Of a stretch of 64,000 bases of DNA, positions 32,868-41,500 are shown one piece after another (the stretch's first letter is position 1; each line of letters starts with the position of its first letter). Position numbers and translations under genes: made by a program. Where the stretch lies: the NCBI RefSeq assembly GCF_016820655.1, contig NZ_WSFT01000016.1:1-64000 (forward strand). The letters run 5' to 3'. The DNA is from Anaeromonas frigoriresistens (GTDB lineage Bacteria > Bacillota > Clostridia > Tissierellales > SIT17). A model generated the notes under the pieces. It was not told where the DNA came from. It was given only the letters and a program-made list of their open reading frames with translations, and searched no databases.

Positions 32868-33446
32868 CTATTTCAGCAGTTTGACAACTAATGCTTTTAG
32901 CTCCTCTGAAGCTTCATCTATAGTAAAAGGGGTTTCTTCAATAATCGCCCGTTCCAAAACTTCATGAATCGTGATCACTAAAAAATAGGCCATAAAGTTT
33001 GAATTATCAATATATAATTCGCCTTTTAATCGTCCTTTTTCTATCCAAACAGTAAGCCATTCTATCCACTTGTTTACTGACTTACTTTCCATATTATGAA
33101 ATCCGATGAAAGTAAAAAATCTCACATGATGCATTAATTTTAATAGTGTATTGTGCTTTTTTAGAAAAAAAACGATGTAGGAAATAATTCTCTCAATATC
33201 CTCTTTTTCATAGCCTTCTACATCTAATTTAGCAAGATACTTATTTAAACCACTTAGTTTAGTGTCAATAAAATGCCAAACTAAAGCTTCCTTTGAATCA
33301 AAATATAAGTAAAAGGTTCCTTTTGCTATACCAGCACGTTGAACGATATCATTTATTGTAACTTTGCTAACACTTTTTTCCATAAACAATTGTTCCGACG
33401 CTTCGAGTATTTGATTTCTAGTTTCTTCTCCTTTTTTTGTAATCAT
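32868..33446 (-). CDS. TetR/AcrR-family transcriptional regulator
   Basis: 192 aa. The N-terminal helix-turn-helix is clear: RNQILEASEQLFMEKSVSKVTINDIVQRAGIAKGTFYLYFDSKEAL (residues 9-55). The C-terminal ligand-binding helices are unassigned. It precedes the alpha/beta hydrolase gene and probably controls it and itself. An 18-bp perfect palindrome overlaps its ribosome-site region, and TGACCAGT/TGGTCA repeats lie at about 33500-33570. It is part of the accessory block between rlmD-tail remnants. Confidence 0.9.
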   Translation of the reverse strand: MITKKGEETRNQILEASEQLFMEKSVSKVTINDIVQRAGIAKGTFYLYFDSKEALVWHFIDTKLSGLNKYLAKLDVEGYEKEDIERIISYIVFFLKKHNTLLKLMHHVRFFTFIGFHNMESKSVNKWIEWLTVWIEKGRLKGELYIDNSNFMAYFLVITIHEVLERAIIEETPFTIDEASEELKALVVKLLK

Positions 33447-33455
33447 AAAGCCCTC

Positions 33456-33473
33456 CTAATATGCGCATATTAG
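33456..33473. promoter_or_regulatory. 18-bp perfect palindrome at the tetR start
   Basis: CTAATATGCGCATATTAG lies 10 bases upstream of the tetR ATG and touches the GGAGGG ribosome site. A TetR dimer here would block its own translation-start region or promoter exit. TGACCAGT near 33500 and TGGTCA near 33555 and 33568 are further repeats in the same upstream region. Confidence 0.55.
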
Positions 33474-33606
33474 TTTCATTAGATTTGTTTTAACGTATAT
33501 GACCAGTCTTCATAAATTAATTATAACAGTACCTCTCATTGATTTATATGGTCACTTCTACTGATTTGGTCAGTTTTATATCTGTCTAATAAGATATTTA
33601 GTAAAT

Positions 33607-33650
33607 AAAAAAACCGAGCAATAATGAATTAGTTTTATCCATACACTCGG
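33607..33650 (-). terminator. Probable terminator
   Basis: CCGAG/CTCGG arms (33646-33650 and 33614-33618) followed on the minus strand by seven T. The loop is long (27 bases) and the stem short. It lies downstream of the anti-sigma gene and the rlmD-tail remnant. Confidence 0.45.
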
Positions 33651-33793
33651 CTTCCTTCTATTTAAAATACATATCTGCTTTTAAGCAATTCGCAAAGCGA
33701 TTCAAATTTCAAGCTTGCCAACAGGCACTTTATTTCGGAAATCTTCTCCATCTCTGATGAATTGAAAATCATCTGTAACCATTGTAAACACAG

Positions 33794-33993
33794 CTATTTC
33801 ATAGATTCCACCCTTTGTATTCCTACTACGCACTCAACATGGCTTGAGAGTACAGCATAAATGTCTTTCAATCTGTCGGTTCTCGAAAACATATCCACGG
33901 CATTTTTTGCACTATCGGTAGTCGGGAACATATCCACAGCCAATATCGCCAATAAAAATATATCTGCCCGTATAAATGATATCTTTTATTTGA
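33794..33993 (-). pseudogene. Third rlmD-like 3'-tail remnant, with a duplicated VDMF segment
   Basis: An open run of about 66 codons reads ADIFLLAILAVDMFPTT, then NAVDMFSRTDRLKDIY and SSHVECVVGIQRVESMK-stop. VDMFP and HVECVV match PVDMFPHTVHVETVV of intact RlmD. The VDMF block occurs twice (about 33892-33903 and 33924-33936), as if two tails had been joined. There is no start with a ribosome site. I read it as a junction left by another integration event. Confidence 0.5.
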
Positions 33994-34028
33994 GCCTTTA
34001 GTAAAATCTATCCCAAAAGGGATCATAC

Positions 34029-34934
34029 TTAACGACCCTCATATATTTTATTTTTATACTGTCTAATTAAGTTTACAGCCATTAGAAAAGCAATATATAG
34101 CGGAATCATAACTAACAATATTGCATAAAAATCCCGTGTCGCAGTATATGATGAAGTTGTAAATCCTTTAATAATCAAATGACCTAATAGGTAGGATACC
34201 GGTAAAAAGAAAACTTTCATTGTAAAATTAAGCACTTTTTTATTACGATACAATATAAGCATAATTAATCCACAAGTTGCAGCAAATACTATAGCAATAA
34301 GTGCGTAATAGGATAAAAATAGTCTTGGTAATGTAACAATCCCGCCGTTTGGATTTATATCTTTACCATACATCAATATATCTTCACTTCCATCTGTATG
34401 GTAATAATATACAGAAACAACATTTTCATCATTTGGATTTAAAATAGTATTATTTGTATTAGATTTTTTTATATTTCTATTCCATATGCTATTCCATGTA
34501 ATAATGTGATAGACATAACCAGTGTTGTCATCTGTAGGATATCTATTGATGTCATATCCATATACGGTATCCTCAAATTGAGCGAGCACCGACCCATTAC
34601 CAATCTCATTTATTGTTACACTTCTTTCGCTATATGGAATATACTCTGGAGCGGTCAAGAAAGCAATTGTTATAACAAAAATCATAATTGAAAACATCAT
34701 TGAGAATATTGCCGTCTGAATTTTCTTCTTGCGTAATGTTGATTTTATCTTTAGTAAAGGTGAGGTATTCCTATCTACTGGCATTTCATTAAAATTGCGC
34801 ATCTCATTAAGACAATTCTTGCATTCCTGACACTGCTCAATATGTTCTTCAACCATAATACACGAGTCATCACTAAGCATATTTTCTAAATATAGAGGCA
34901 ACACATCTTTAATAACATTACAAGTGACTTTCAT
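34029..34934 (-). CDS. Anti-sigma factor with zinc-finger head (301 aa)
   Basis: Residues 1-50 form a zf-HC2-type motif with H-x3-C-x2-C in EEHIEQCQECKNC, preceded by CNVIKDVLPLYLENML. A hydrophobic helix follows near 75-95, then an extracytoplasmic domain of about 120 residues and three or four helices at the C-terminal end (about 210-295). It should hold the ECF sigma factor at the membrane. The start ATG 34934 overlaps the sigma stop by one base (TGATG). Signal unknown. The multi-helix tail is longer than in simple one-helix anti-sigma factors. Confidence 0.82.
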   Translation of the reverse strand: MKVTCNVIKDVLPLYLENMLSDDSCIMVEEHIEQCQECKNCLNEMRNFNEMPVDRNTSPLLKIKSTLRKKKIQTAIFSMMFSIMIFVITIAFLTAPEYIPYSERSVTINEIGNGSVLAQFEDTVYGYDINRYPTDDNTGYVYHIITWNSIWNRNIKKSNTNNTILNPNDENVVSVYYYHTDGSEDILMYGKDINPNGGIVTLPRLFLSYYALIAIVFAATCGLIMLILYRNKKVLNFTMKVFFLPVSYLLGHLIIKGFTTSSYTATRDFYAILLVMIPLYIAFLMAVNLIRQYKNKIYEGR

Positions 34935-35416
34935 CAATAATCCCTCATTTCTTCTCTAATCTTATTTCTAGCTCGATGAAAAGTGACACAAGCCCAATTA
35001 TCTGTTTTACCAAACAAACTGCCAATCTGCCTAAAGCTCAGTTCTCCAAAAACTCTTAGAGAAAACACTTCCTTATATGGCTCAGATAAGTTATGGAGAA
35101 TTTCATGAGTTTTCATCGACTCTTCAGATGAAATTACCGATCTTTCTATATCAAAATCATCTTTCTTTTCAGGCACTGAGTCTAGCTCTATCAAAGTCTT
35201 ATGTTTTCTTATATATGAATAATATGAGTTTTTGGCTATTTGAAATAACCACACCTTGATATCACAATTTCCTTTAAAGCTTTCAATGGACTTTATCGCT
35301 TTTATAAATGTTTCAGATGTCAAATCTTCTGCTATATGTTTATCTTTTGATAGACTATATATGAAGAAGTAAACATCCTTAAAATAGTTATTATAAATCT
35401 CCTCAAGCTCTGTCAC
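34934..35416 (-). CDS. ECF-type RNA polymerase sigma factor
   Basis: 160 aa. Region 2 is seen in YFKDVYFFIYSLSKDKHIAEDLTSETFIKAI (residues 11-41) with VWLFQIAKNSYYSYIRKHK. Region 4 is in LSEPYKEVFSLRVFGELSFRQIGSLFGKTDNWACVTFHRARNKIRE (residues about 108-155). The start is GTG 35416 with AGGAGGTG five bases upstream. It is cotranscribed with its anti-sigma gene. The pair lies between the rlmD terminator and a tail remnant, so it looks like cargo of the accessory island. Confidence 0.9.
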   Translation of the reverse strand: MTELEEIYNNYFKDVYFFIYSLSKDKHIAEDLTSETFIKAIKSIESFKGNCDIKVWLFQIAKNSYYSYIRKHKTLIELDSVPEKKDDFDIERSVISSEESMKTHEILHNLSEPYKEVFSLRVFGELSFRQIGSLFGKTDNWACVTFHRARNKIREEMRDY

Positions 35417-35476
35417 TTTTTCACCTCCTATCTATAAGACGCACGGGATTTAATAATCTTACAATAAATTATAAAA

Positions 35477-35508
35477 AAATCTCAAAGTTTAAGTAATCCT
35501 TGAGATTT
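35477..35508 (-). terminator. Intrinsic terminator downstream of rlmD
   Basis: Arms AAATCTCAA/TTGAGATTT, followed on the minus strand by TTTTATAATTT. It lies about 200 bases past the rlmD stop, beyond the junction block. Confidence 0.75.
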
Positions 35509-35532
35509 AAAAATATTTTAGAGATAAACACT

Positions 35533-35740
35533 TACATCTATTCTATCTCCACAACCCTAAGGATGTTATCTGTTCTGTCCACTCAAACCTACTTCCCTTT
35601 TTAATTCAATTTCTATCACTCGATATGTTCCCCCAAACGTAAAAACTTACTTTCGGTCGAGTAAACAAGATAAATGTACTCATTCAAACCCAGTATAATC
35701 ATGGGTTACACTCTCGACATCAATACTACCGTCTCGACGT
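35533..35740. repeat. Junction block, right copy at the rlmD 3' end
   Basis: Contains ATTCTATCTCCACAACCCT (35540), CTCGATATGTTC (35619-35630), AAACCCAGTAT (35686-35696) and the true rlmD 3' end. Reading leftward after rlmD, a short frame MDRTDNILRVVEIE-stop resembles the first residues of clostridial large serine recombinases. It suggests that an integrase gene once followed rlmD directly. Confidence 0.65.
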
Positions 35741-37070
35741 GAACTGTATGTGGAAACATATCTACTGGTTGTATTTCTAATGTTTTGTATCCATTTTCAT
35801 TTAAGTATTTTAGATCTCTTGCTAATGTAGCTGGATTACAGGATACGTATACAACTTTTTTAGGATTCATTTCTATTATTGTATCTAGTACTTTTTGCTC
35901 ACAGCCTTTTCTTGGCGGATCTACAACTACAACATCTGCCCTTATACCTTGTTTATACAGCTTAGGAAATACTTCTTCTGCTTTTCCTGTAAAAAACTCT
36001 GCGTTTGTTATTTTATTTATTTTTGCATTTTTCTTAGCATCTTCTATAGCTAGTTTAACTACCTCTATCCCGTATACCTTTTTAGCCTTTTTAGCTAAAA
36101 ATAAAGATATACTTCCTATTCCACAGTAGAGATCAAATACTGTCTCATCCCCTTGTAAATCTGCATACTCTAGAGCTTTATTATATAAAACTTCTGTCTG
36201 TATAGGGTTGACTTGAAAAAAGGATAATGGAGATATATTAAATTTTATATCATCAATATAATCCACTATTTTATCTTCTCCATATAAATTTATAGTTTTA
36301 TGTCCTAATATAACATTATTTCTTCTAGTATTAATATTCTGAACTATACTTTTTACTCCCTCAATATTTGAAGTTAGTTCGGTAATTAACTCTTCTTTAT
36401 ATGGGAGCTTTTCTCCATTTGTTATTAGTACTATCATCAAATCCCCTGTTCTAAAGGATGTTTTAGTTAAAATATGTCTTATTATTCCTTTTTCCTTTTT
36501 TTCATCATAAGCTTTTACATTGTATTTCTTCATAAAGCTTCTTACTACTTTTATTATTTTATCTGTTATTGAGTGTTGTATTATACAACTATTAGTATCT
36601 ACAATATCATGGGTCCCTCTTCTATAGAATCCTATTTTAACGAAGTCTTCTCCAGGAGATAGAGGAAATTGAGCTTTATTTCTATATCCAAAAGGATCTT
36701 TCATTCCTAAAGTATCATGAATCTTTATATCCTCCATTCCTCCGATTCTTTTCATATCATTTATAACTCTTTCTTTTTTTATCTTTAACTGTTTATCATA
36801 ATCTATCTTTTGAATTTGACAACCTCCACACTCATCTACTACATGACAAGGAGCATCTATTCTCCATTCTGAAGGACTACTAATATTTACAAATTCTCCA
36901 ATACCATAATTCTTTTTTACTGTATGTATTTTAAGATTTCCTTTATCTCCAGGAATGCCATCATCGATAAAAATTGCAAATCCATCTATTTTAGCTACAC
37001 CTTGTCCTCGATGATTTAAATCTATTACTTCTGCTTCATATATATCTCCTTCTATTACTGGGGGTTTCAT
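35706..37070 (-). CDS. rlmD: 23S rRNA (uracil-C5)-methyltransferase RlmD/RumA
   Basis: 454 aa. TRAM RNA-binding domain at residues 1-60 (IDLNHRGQGVAKIDGFAIFI). An Fe-S cluster set follows: CHVVDECGGCQ plus a later Cys. SAM-binding motifs are VFDLYCGIGSISLFLAKKAKKVYGIE (about 310-335) and VVVDPPRKGCE, and the nucleophile is in VSCNPATLARDL. The C-terminal tail is PVDMFPHTVHVETVVLMSRV. It methylates U in 23S rRNA (or U54-type tRNA sites in some relatives). The start is ATG with AAAGGAGAG. Its 3' end is the apparent integration target for the elements between 30 and 35.7 kb. Confidence 0.94.
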   Translation of the reverse strand: MKPPVIEGDIYEAEVIDLNHRGQGVAKIDGFAIFIDDGIPGDKGNLKIHTVKKNYGIGEFVNISSPSEWRIDAPCHVVDECGGCQIQKIDYDKQLKIKKERVINDMKRIGGMEDIKIHDTLGMKDPFGYRNKAQFPLSPGEDFVKIGFYRRGTHDIVDTNSCIIQHSITDKIIKVVRSFMKKYNVKAYDEKKEKGIIRHILTKTSFRTGDLMIVLITNGEKLPYKEELITELTSNIEGVKSIVQNINTRRNNVILGHKTINLYGEDKIVDYIDDIKFNISPLSFFQVNPIQTEVLYNKALEYADLQGDETVFDLYCGIGSISLFLAKKAKKVYGIEVVKLAIEDAKKNAKINKITNAEFFTGKAEEVFPKLYKQGIRADVVVVDPPRKGCEQKVLDTIIEMNPKKVVYVSCNPATLARDLKYLNENGYKTLEIQPVDMFPHTVHVETVVLMSRV

Positions 37071-37219
37071 AAGTATCTCTCCTTTAACAATTTCCTTCTC
37101 TCTTTATAACTATAAAGAAACTAATAATTTTTTTCAAGGTATTTTCTAATTTATGTTCTATATATATTATTCCCTACATACAAATATATTAAAAGACAAG
37201 CTTCTTAGGAGGGGATAAA

Positions 37220-37318
37220 ATGCTTAAAGCTATAAGAAATCTCTTGATAATAATATTGATATGTTTTACTGCTTTGGGAATTTCAATTAATGCTACGCCT
37301 TTGGTACAATTATTTTAG
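37220..37318 (+). CDS. Tiny hydrophobic peptide (32 aa)
   Basis: ATG 37220 is preceded by TTAGGAGG seven bases upstream, an almost ideal ribosome site. The peptide MLKAIRNLLIIILICFTALG, then about 12 more residues, is one membrane helix or a signal-like peptide, ending TAG 37316-37318. A hairpin follows at 37347. It sits in the 399-base gap between rlmD and fxsA, opposite to both. No family recognised. Confidence 0.5.
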   Translation: MLKAIRNLLIIILICFTALGISINATPLVQLF

Positions 37319-37346
37319 TAGAAAATCAATTTATTTATAAAAAAAT

Positions 37347-37366
37347 GGCACACCCTAAGGTGTGCC
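37347..37366 (-). terminator. Terminator of the fxsA transcript
   Basis: Arms GGCACACC/GGTGTGCC with a 4-base loop. The T-run (ATTTTTTTA) is on the minus strand, so it chiefly stops leftward transcription from fxsA. On the plus strand the hairpin follows the small ORF but has no T-run. Confidence 0.8.
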
Positions 37367-37397
37367 TAAAAAATTGAGAATCGGTTGCCAATTTCTC

Positions 37398-37453
37398 ATT
37401 CTATAGAAATTGTTGACTTAAATAAATATTTTATTCAAGTCAACAATATTTCT
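37398..37453. promoter_or_regulatory. Overlapping inverted repeats 3' of fxsA
   Basis: TGTTGACTT (37411-37419) pairs with AAGTCAACA (37437-37445), extended by AGAAAT/ATTTCT. A second pairing, CAATTTCT/AGAAATTG, uses part of the same sequence, so two hairpins are mutually exclusive. It lies between the fxsA stop and the terminator at 37347. Role unknown. Confidence 0.4.
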
Positions 37454-37469
37454 ACCCAAATTTTACTAA

Positions 37470-37871
37470 TTAATCTCTTCGATTATAATAAAAATGTACT
37501 TGACCTTCTTTTATCATACTTTCAAATTTGCTTTTAATGTATGCTTTAAATATTGTTCTAGTCATTGGTATAACTAAACTAAAACCTACTACATCTGTTA
37601 ATATTCCTGGAGTTAATAAAAATGCTCCTCCTATAAGAACACACAAACCATTTATTAACTCATTTCCTGGCATTCTACCTTGATTTATTTCAGTTTTTAT
37701 TCTTGTTATTATTATCTTACCTTCACTTTTAGCAAGATAGGCCCCTGCAATTCCAGTTAATAATACCAGTAATAATGTTGCTGAAAAACTGGTTACTTTT
37801 GCAATTTGAAATAATATATATAGTTCAACTATAGGTGTCAATGTAAATAATAGTATAAGTTTTCCTAACAT
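37470..37871 (-). CDS. fxsA: FxsA-family membrane protein
   Basis: 133 aa with helices at about 5-23, 28-47 and 73-100. The family pattern is plain: LLFTLTPIVELYILFQIA at the start, TGIAGAYLAKSEG, then GGAFLLTPGILTDVVGFSLVIP. In E. coli, FxsA overproduction relieves F-plasmid exclusion of phage T7; the normal role is unsettled. It follows the thioesterase gene by 11 bases and is cotranscribed with it. Confidence 0.9.
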   Translation of the reverse strand: MLGKLILLFTLTPIVELYILFQIAKVTSFSATLLLVLLTGIAGAYLAKSEGKIIITRIKTEINQGRMPGNELINGLCVLIGGAFLLTPGILTDVVGFSLVIPMTRTIFKAYIKSKFESMIKEGQVHFYYNRRD

Positions 37872-37882
37872 ATGCTCTCCCC

Positions 37883-38296
37883 CTATTCCATGGTTTCGTA
37901 TAGTTTACTCCATAAATCATTATACTTTTTTTTGAAATTTACTGGTTTTAAGTCCTTATCTACAAAAGCGTGAATGGTATGCCCTTCTGCTAATAGAGCA
38001 TTATCACTTTTTCTAATAATATTATAATTAAATTCTATTCGAACACCTTTCATTTTATCAATCCACGTTTCTATTATTACTTCATCATCATACTTAGCTG
38101 ATATTTTGTATTTACAACCTACATCTATTACTGGTAAAAGTATTCCTAATTCTTCCAATTGTTTATAGCTATATCCTAAGTTTTTAAAAAACTCTGTCCT
38201 TCCTACTTCAAACCAATTAAAATAATTTGCATGATATATAATACCCATTTGATCTGTTTCACTGTATCTAGCTCTTATTGTAGTTTTATATGACAT
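37883..38296 (-). CDS. Acyl-CoA thioesterase, YbgC/FadM-like hotdog fold
   Basis: 137 aa from ATG 38296, chosen because GGAGG is five bases upstream; an ATG at 38308 contains that ribosome site. The hotdog signature RYSETDQMGIIYHANYFNWFEVGRTEFF (residues about 9-36) carries the catalytic Asp of the D-x-M-G-H/I-x-x-x-N pattern. It hydrolyses acyl-CoA thioesters in the cytosol; chain preference is unknown. It lies between pyk and fxsA. Confidence 0.88.
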   Translation of the reverse strand: MSYKTTIRARYSETDQMGIIYHANYFNWFEVGRTEFFKNLGYSYKQLEELGILLPVIDVGCKYKISAKYDDEVIIETWIDKMKGVRIEFNYNIIRKSDNALLAEGHTIHAFVDKDLKPVNFKKKYNDLWSKLYETME

Positions 38297-38368
38297 GATA
38301 TCCTCCATTTATATAATATATAATAATTATATCAAATTTGTTTGCACAGAGAAAGTTAAGTATATAAT

Positions 38369-38406
38369 TAAAAATGTCGAGGTTTATATAAACCTCGACA
38401 TTTTTA
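38369..38406 (-). terminator. 38-bp perfect palindrome, terminator of pyk
   Basis: Every base from 38369 to 38406 pairs around a TATA centre, with AAAAATGTCGAGGTTTA as arm and T-runs at both ends. It starts five bases after the pyk stop. Confidence 0.88.
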
Positions 38407-38410
38407 GTTA

Positions 38411-40168
38411 TTATAATACTCTTGCTTTTCCTCTATAAATAAAACCTCTTATACTATCTACTGTAATAAGTTCCCCATCCTTTAGTTCTGTAGTAGCTTT
38501 ATCTACTCCTACTATTACAGGCTTTTCTATATTAAGACCTACTACTGCTGCATGGGAAGTAAGTCCGCCTTTTTCTGTGATTATTGCTGAGGATCTTTCC
38601 ATAAAAGGTACAATATCTCTATCTGTATTTATGGCAACTAATACGTCACCATCTTCAAACTTAGCTTCTGCATCTTCTTTGCTGGATACTATGCATACAT
38701 TTCCTATAGCACTTCTATCTCCAATCCCAGTTCCTTTTAATACAACTTCTCCTACTGTATGAACCTTTAGTAAGTTAGTTGAACCAGCTTTTCCTACAGG
38801 TACTCCTGCTGTTATTACTACTAAATCCCCATTTTCTATATATCCATTTTCTAAAGATATAGATACTGAATCGTCTATTATATCATCTGTTGATGAAGAT
38901 TGTCTTGAAAGTAAAGAATTAACTCCCCATACTAACCCAAGTTTTCTCCTAACTTTTTCTGATGTAGTGACTGCTATAATTGGTGCAGCTGGTCTAAATT
39001 TAGATACAGCCCGTGCCGTATATCCTGTACTAGTAGCTGTTATAATAGCTTGAGCTTCCAAATCTTGAGCAGTTGTACACGTTGCATGACTTATAGCATT
39101 TGTAACACTTATTTCCTGTAAACGAGCTCTAGAGAATAATAGTCCTTCGTAGTCTAAAGATCCTTCTGTTTTCATAGCTATATTCGCCATTGTTTGTACA
39201 GATTCTATAGGGTATTTACCTGCTGCTGTTTCTCCTGATAACATTATTGCATCAGTACCATCTAATATAGCATTAGCTACATCTGTAACTTCTGCTCTTG
39301 TTGGTCTAGGGTTTCTAATCATTGAATCAAGCATTTGAGTAGCTGTTATTACTGGCTTTCCTGCTAAATTACATTTTTTAATTATCATTTTTTGAACTAA
39401 AGGTACTTCTTCTGCTGGTATCTCTACTCCTAAATCACCTCTAGCTACCATTATTCCATCAGAAACTTCTAATATTCGATCAATATTGTCGACACCCTCT
39501 TGATTTTCTATTTTAGAAATTATTTCGATATCTTCTGCATTATTTTCTTCAAGAATTTGTCTAATCTCTAATACATCAGAAGCCTTTCTTATGAATGAAG
39601 CTGCTATAAAATCTATACCATTTTTAATACCAAATTCTATATCACTTCTATCTTTTTCAGTTATAGCAGGAAGATTTATTTTAACTCCTGGTACATTTAC
39701 ACCCTTTTTATTTTTCACTTCTCCACTATTTTTAACTTTACATTTTATATCAGTATCATTAAGTACTTCTATAACTTCTAACCCTACTAACCCGTCATCT
39801 ATTAGTATTGTATCCCCTTTATCTATATCCTTTGGTAGGTCTTTATAGGTTATAGGACATACCTCTTTGTCTCCTAATACATCTCTAGTAGTTATAATAT
39901 ACTCTTGATCTTCTTCTAGTATTACACTGCTTTCTTTAAAATCTCCTGTTCTTATCTCTGGGCCTTTTGTGTCTAACATAATTGCTACTGGAGTATTTAA
40001 CTTTTCTCTAACCTTCTTTATTAAATCCATTCGTTGTTTATGTTCTTCGTGATTTCCATGGGAAAAATTCTGTCTAGCCACATTTAATCCATTATTTATT
40101 AGTTCGGTTAAAAGTTCTTCTGTTTCTGATGCTGGTCCTAATGTACATACAATTTTAGTTCTTTTCAT
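38411..40168 (-). CDS. pyk: Pyruvate kinase with C-terminal PEP-utiliser domain
   Basis: 585 aa from ATG 40168. The GTG at 40180 lies in the AGGGGTG ribosome site. The barrel shows RTKIVCTLGPAS, ISKIENQEGVDNID, MVARGDLGVEIP (Mg/substrate) and AGKPVITATQMLDSM. Residues about 475-585 are the extra domain typical of Bacillus-like enzymes, with the TSHAAVVGL motif of phosphohistidine domains. It forms pyruvate and ATP from PEP, feeding the PFOR encoded at 56.5 kb. It follows pfkA by 17 bases, one glycolytic operon. Confidence 0.96.
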   Translation of the reverse strand: MKRTKIVCTLGPASETEELLTELINNGLNVARQNFSHGNHEEHKQRMDLIKKVREKLNTPVAIMLDTKGPEIRTGDFKESSVILEEDQEYIITTRDVLGDKEVCPITYKDLPKDIDKGDTILIDDGLVGLEVIEVLNDTDIKCKVKNSGEVKNKKGVNVPGVKINLPAITEKDRSDIEFGIKNGIDFIAASFIRKASDVLEIRQILEENNAEDIEIISKIENQEGVDNIDRILEVSDGIMVARGDLGVEIPAEEVPLVQKMIIKKCNLAGKPVITATQMLDSMIRNPRPTRAEVTDVANAILDGTDAIMLSGETAAGKYPIESVQTMANIAMKTEGSLDYEGLLFSRARLQEISVTNAISHATCTTAQDLEAQAIITATSTGYTARAVSKFRPAAPIIAVTTSEKVRRKLGLVWGVNSLLSRQSSSTDDIIDDSVSISLENGYIENGDLVVITAGVPVGKAGSTNLLKVHTVGEVVLKGTGIGDRSAIGNVCIVSSKEDAEAKFEDGDVLVAINTDRDIVPFMERSSAIITEKGGLTSHAAVVGLNIEKPVIVGVDKATTELKDGELITVDSIRGFIYRGKARVL

Positions 40169-40185
40169 AATACTTTTCACCCCTA

Positions 40186-41163
<978 letters not shown>

Positions 41164-41227
41164 TCATCCACCATGGACTTCAAACGTCCCATAGCAATTA
41201 AAAATTAATATTTTTTATTTTTTATTA

Positions 41228-41419
41228 TTAATATCCTAAATCCATTATTACACTATGAACATCCCTGGCCTCAAACTCTGGTGCCATTATTTTATATATT
41301 GTTATGTCCCCTTCTTTAGAAAAGGGTTTAAATCTTACTAAAAACCCTTCTTGAGTTAATTTATCCTTTAATTCCTTTGCTAGATCTTCTCCTTCGACCA
41401 TATGAACTGCTGTCCACAT
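41228..41419 (-). CDS. Conserved small protein between dnaE and pfkA (63 aa)
   Basis: The frame MWTAVHMVEGEDLAKELKDK then LTQEGFLVRFKPF...YKIMAPEFEARDVHSVIMDL fits a compact ferredoxin-like alpha-beta fold, similar in style to DUF2007-type proteins (one amphipathic helix, then strands). GGAGG precedes the ATG. Small genes of this kind are often seen at this place in Clostridia. Function unknown. Confidence 0.7.
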   Translation of the reverse strand: MWTAVHMVEGEDLAKELKDKLTQEGFLVRFKPFSKEGDITIYKIMAPEFEARDVHSVIMDLGY

Positions 41420-41500
41420 TTAATTACCTCCAAATACTCTTTTAATAATAATTTATACAGAGTAATTATACCATAATTTAAAAATATATAAAATTATATA

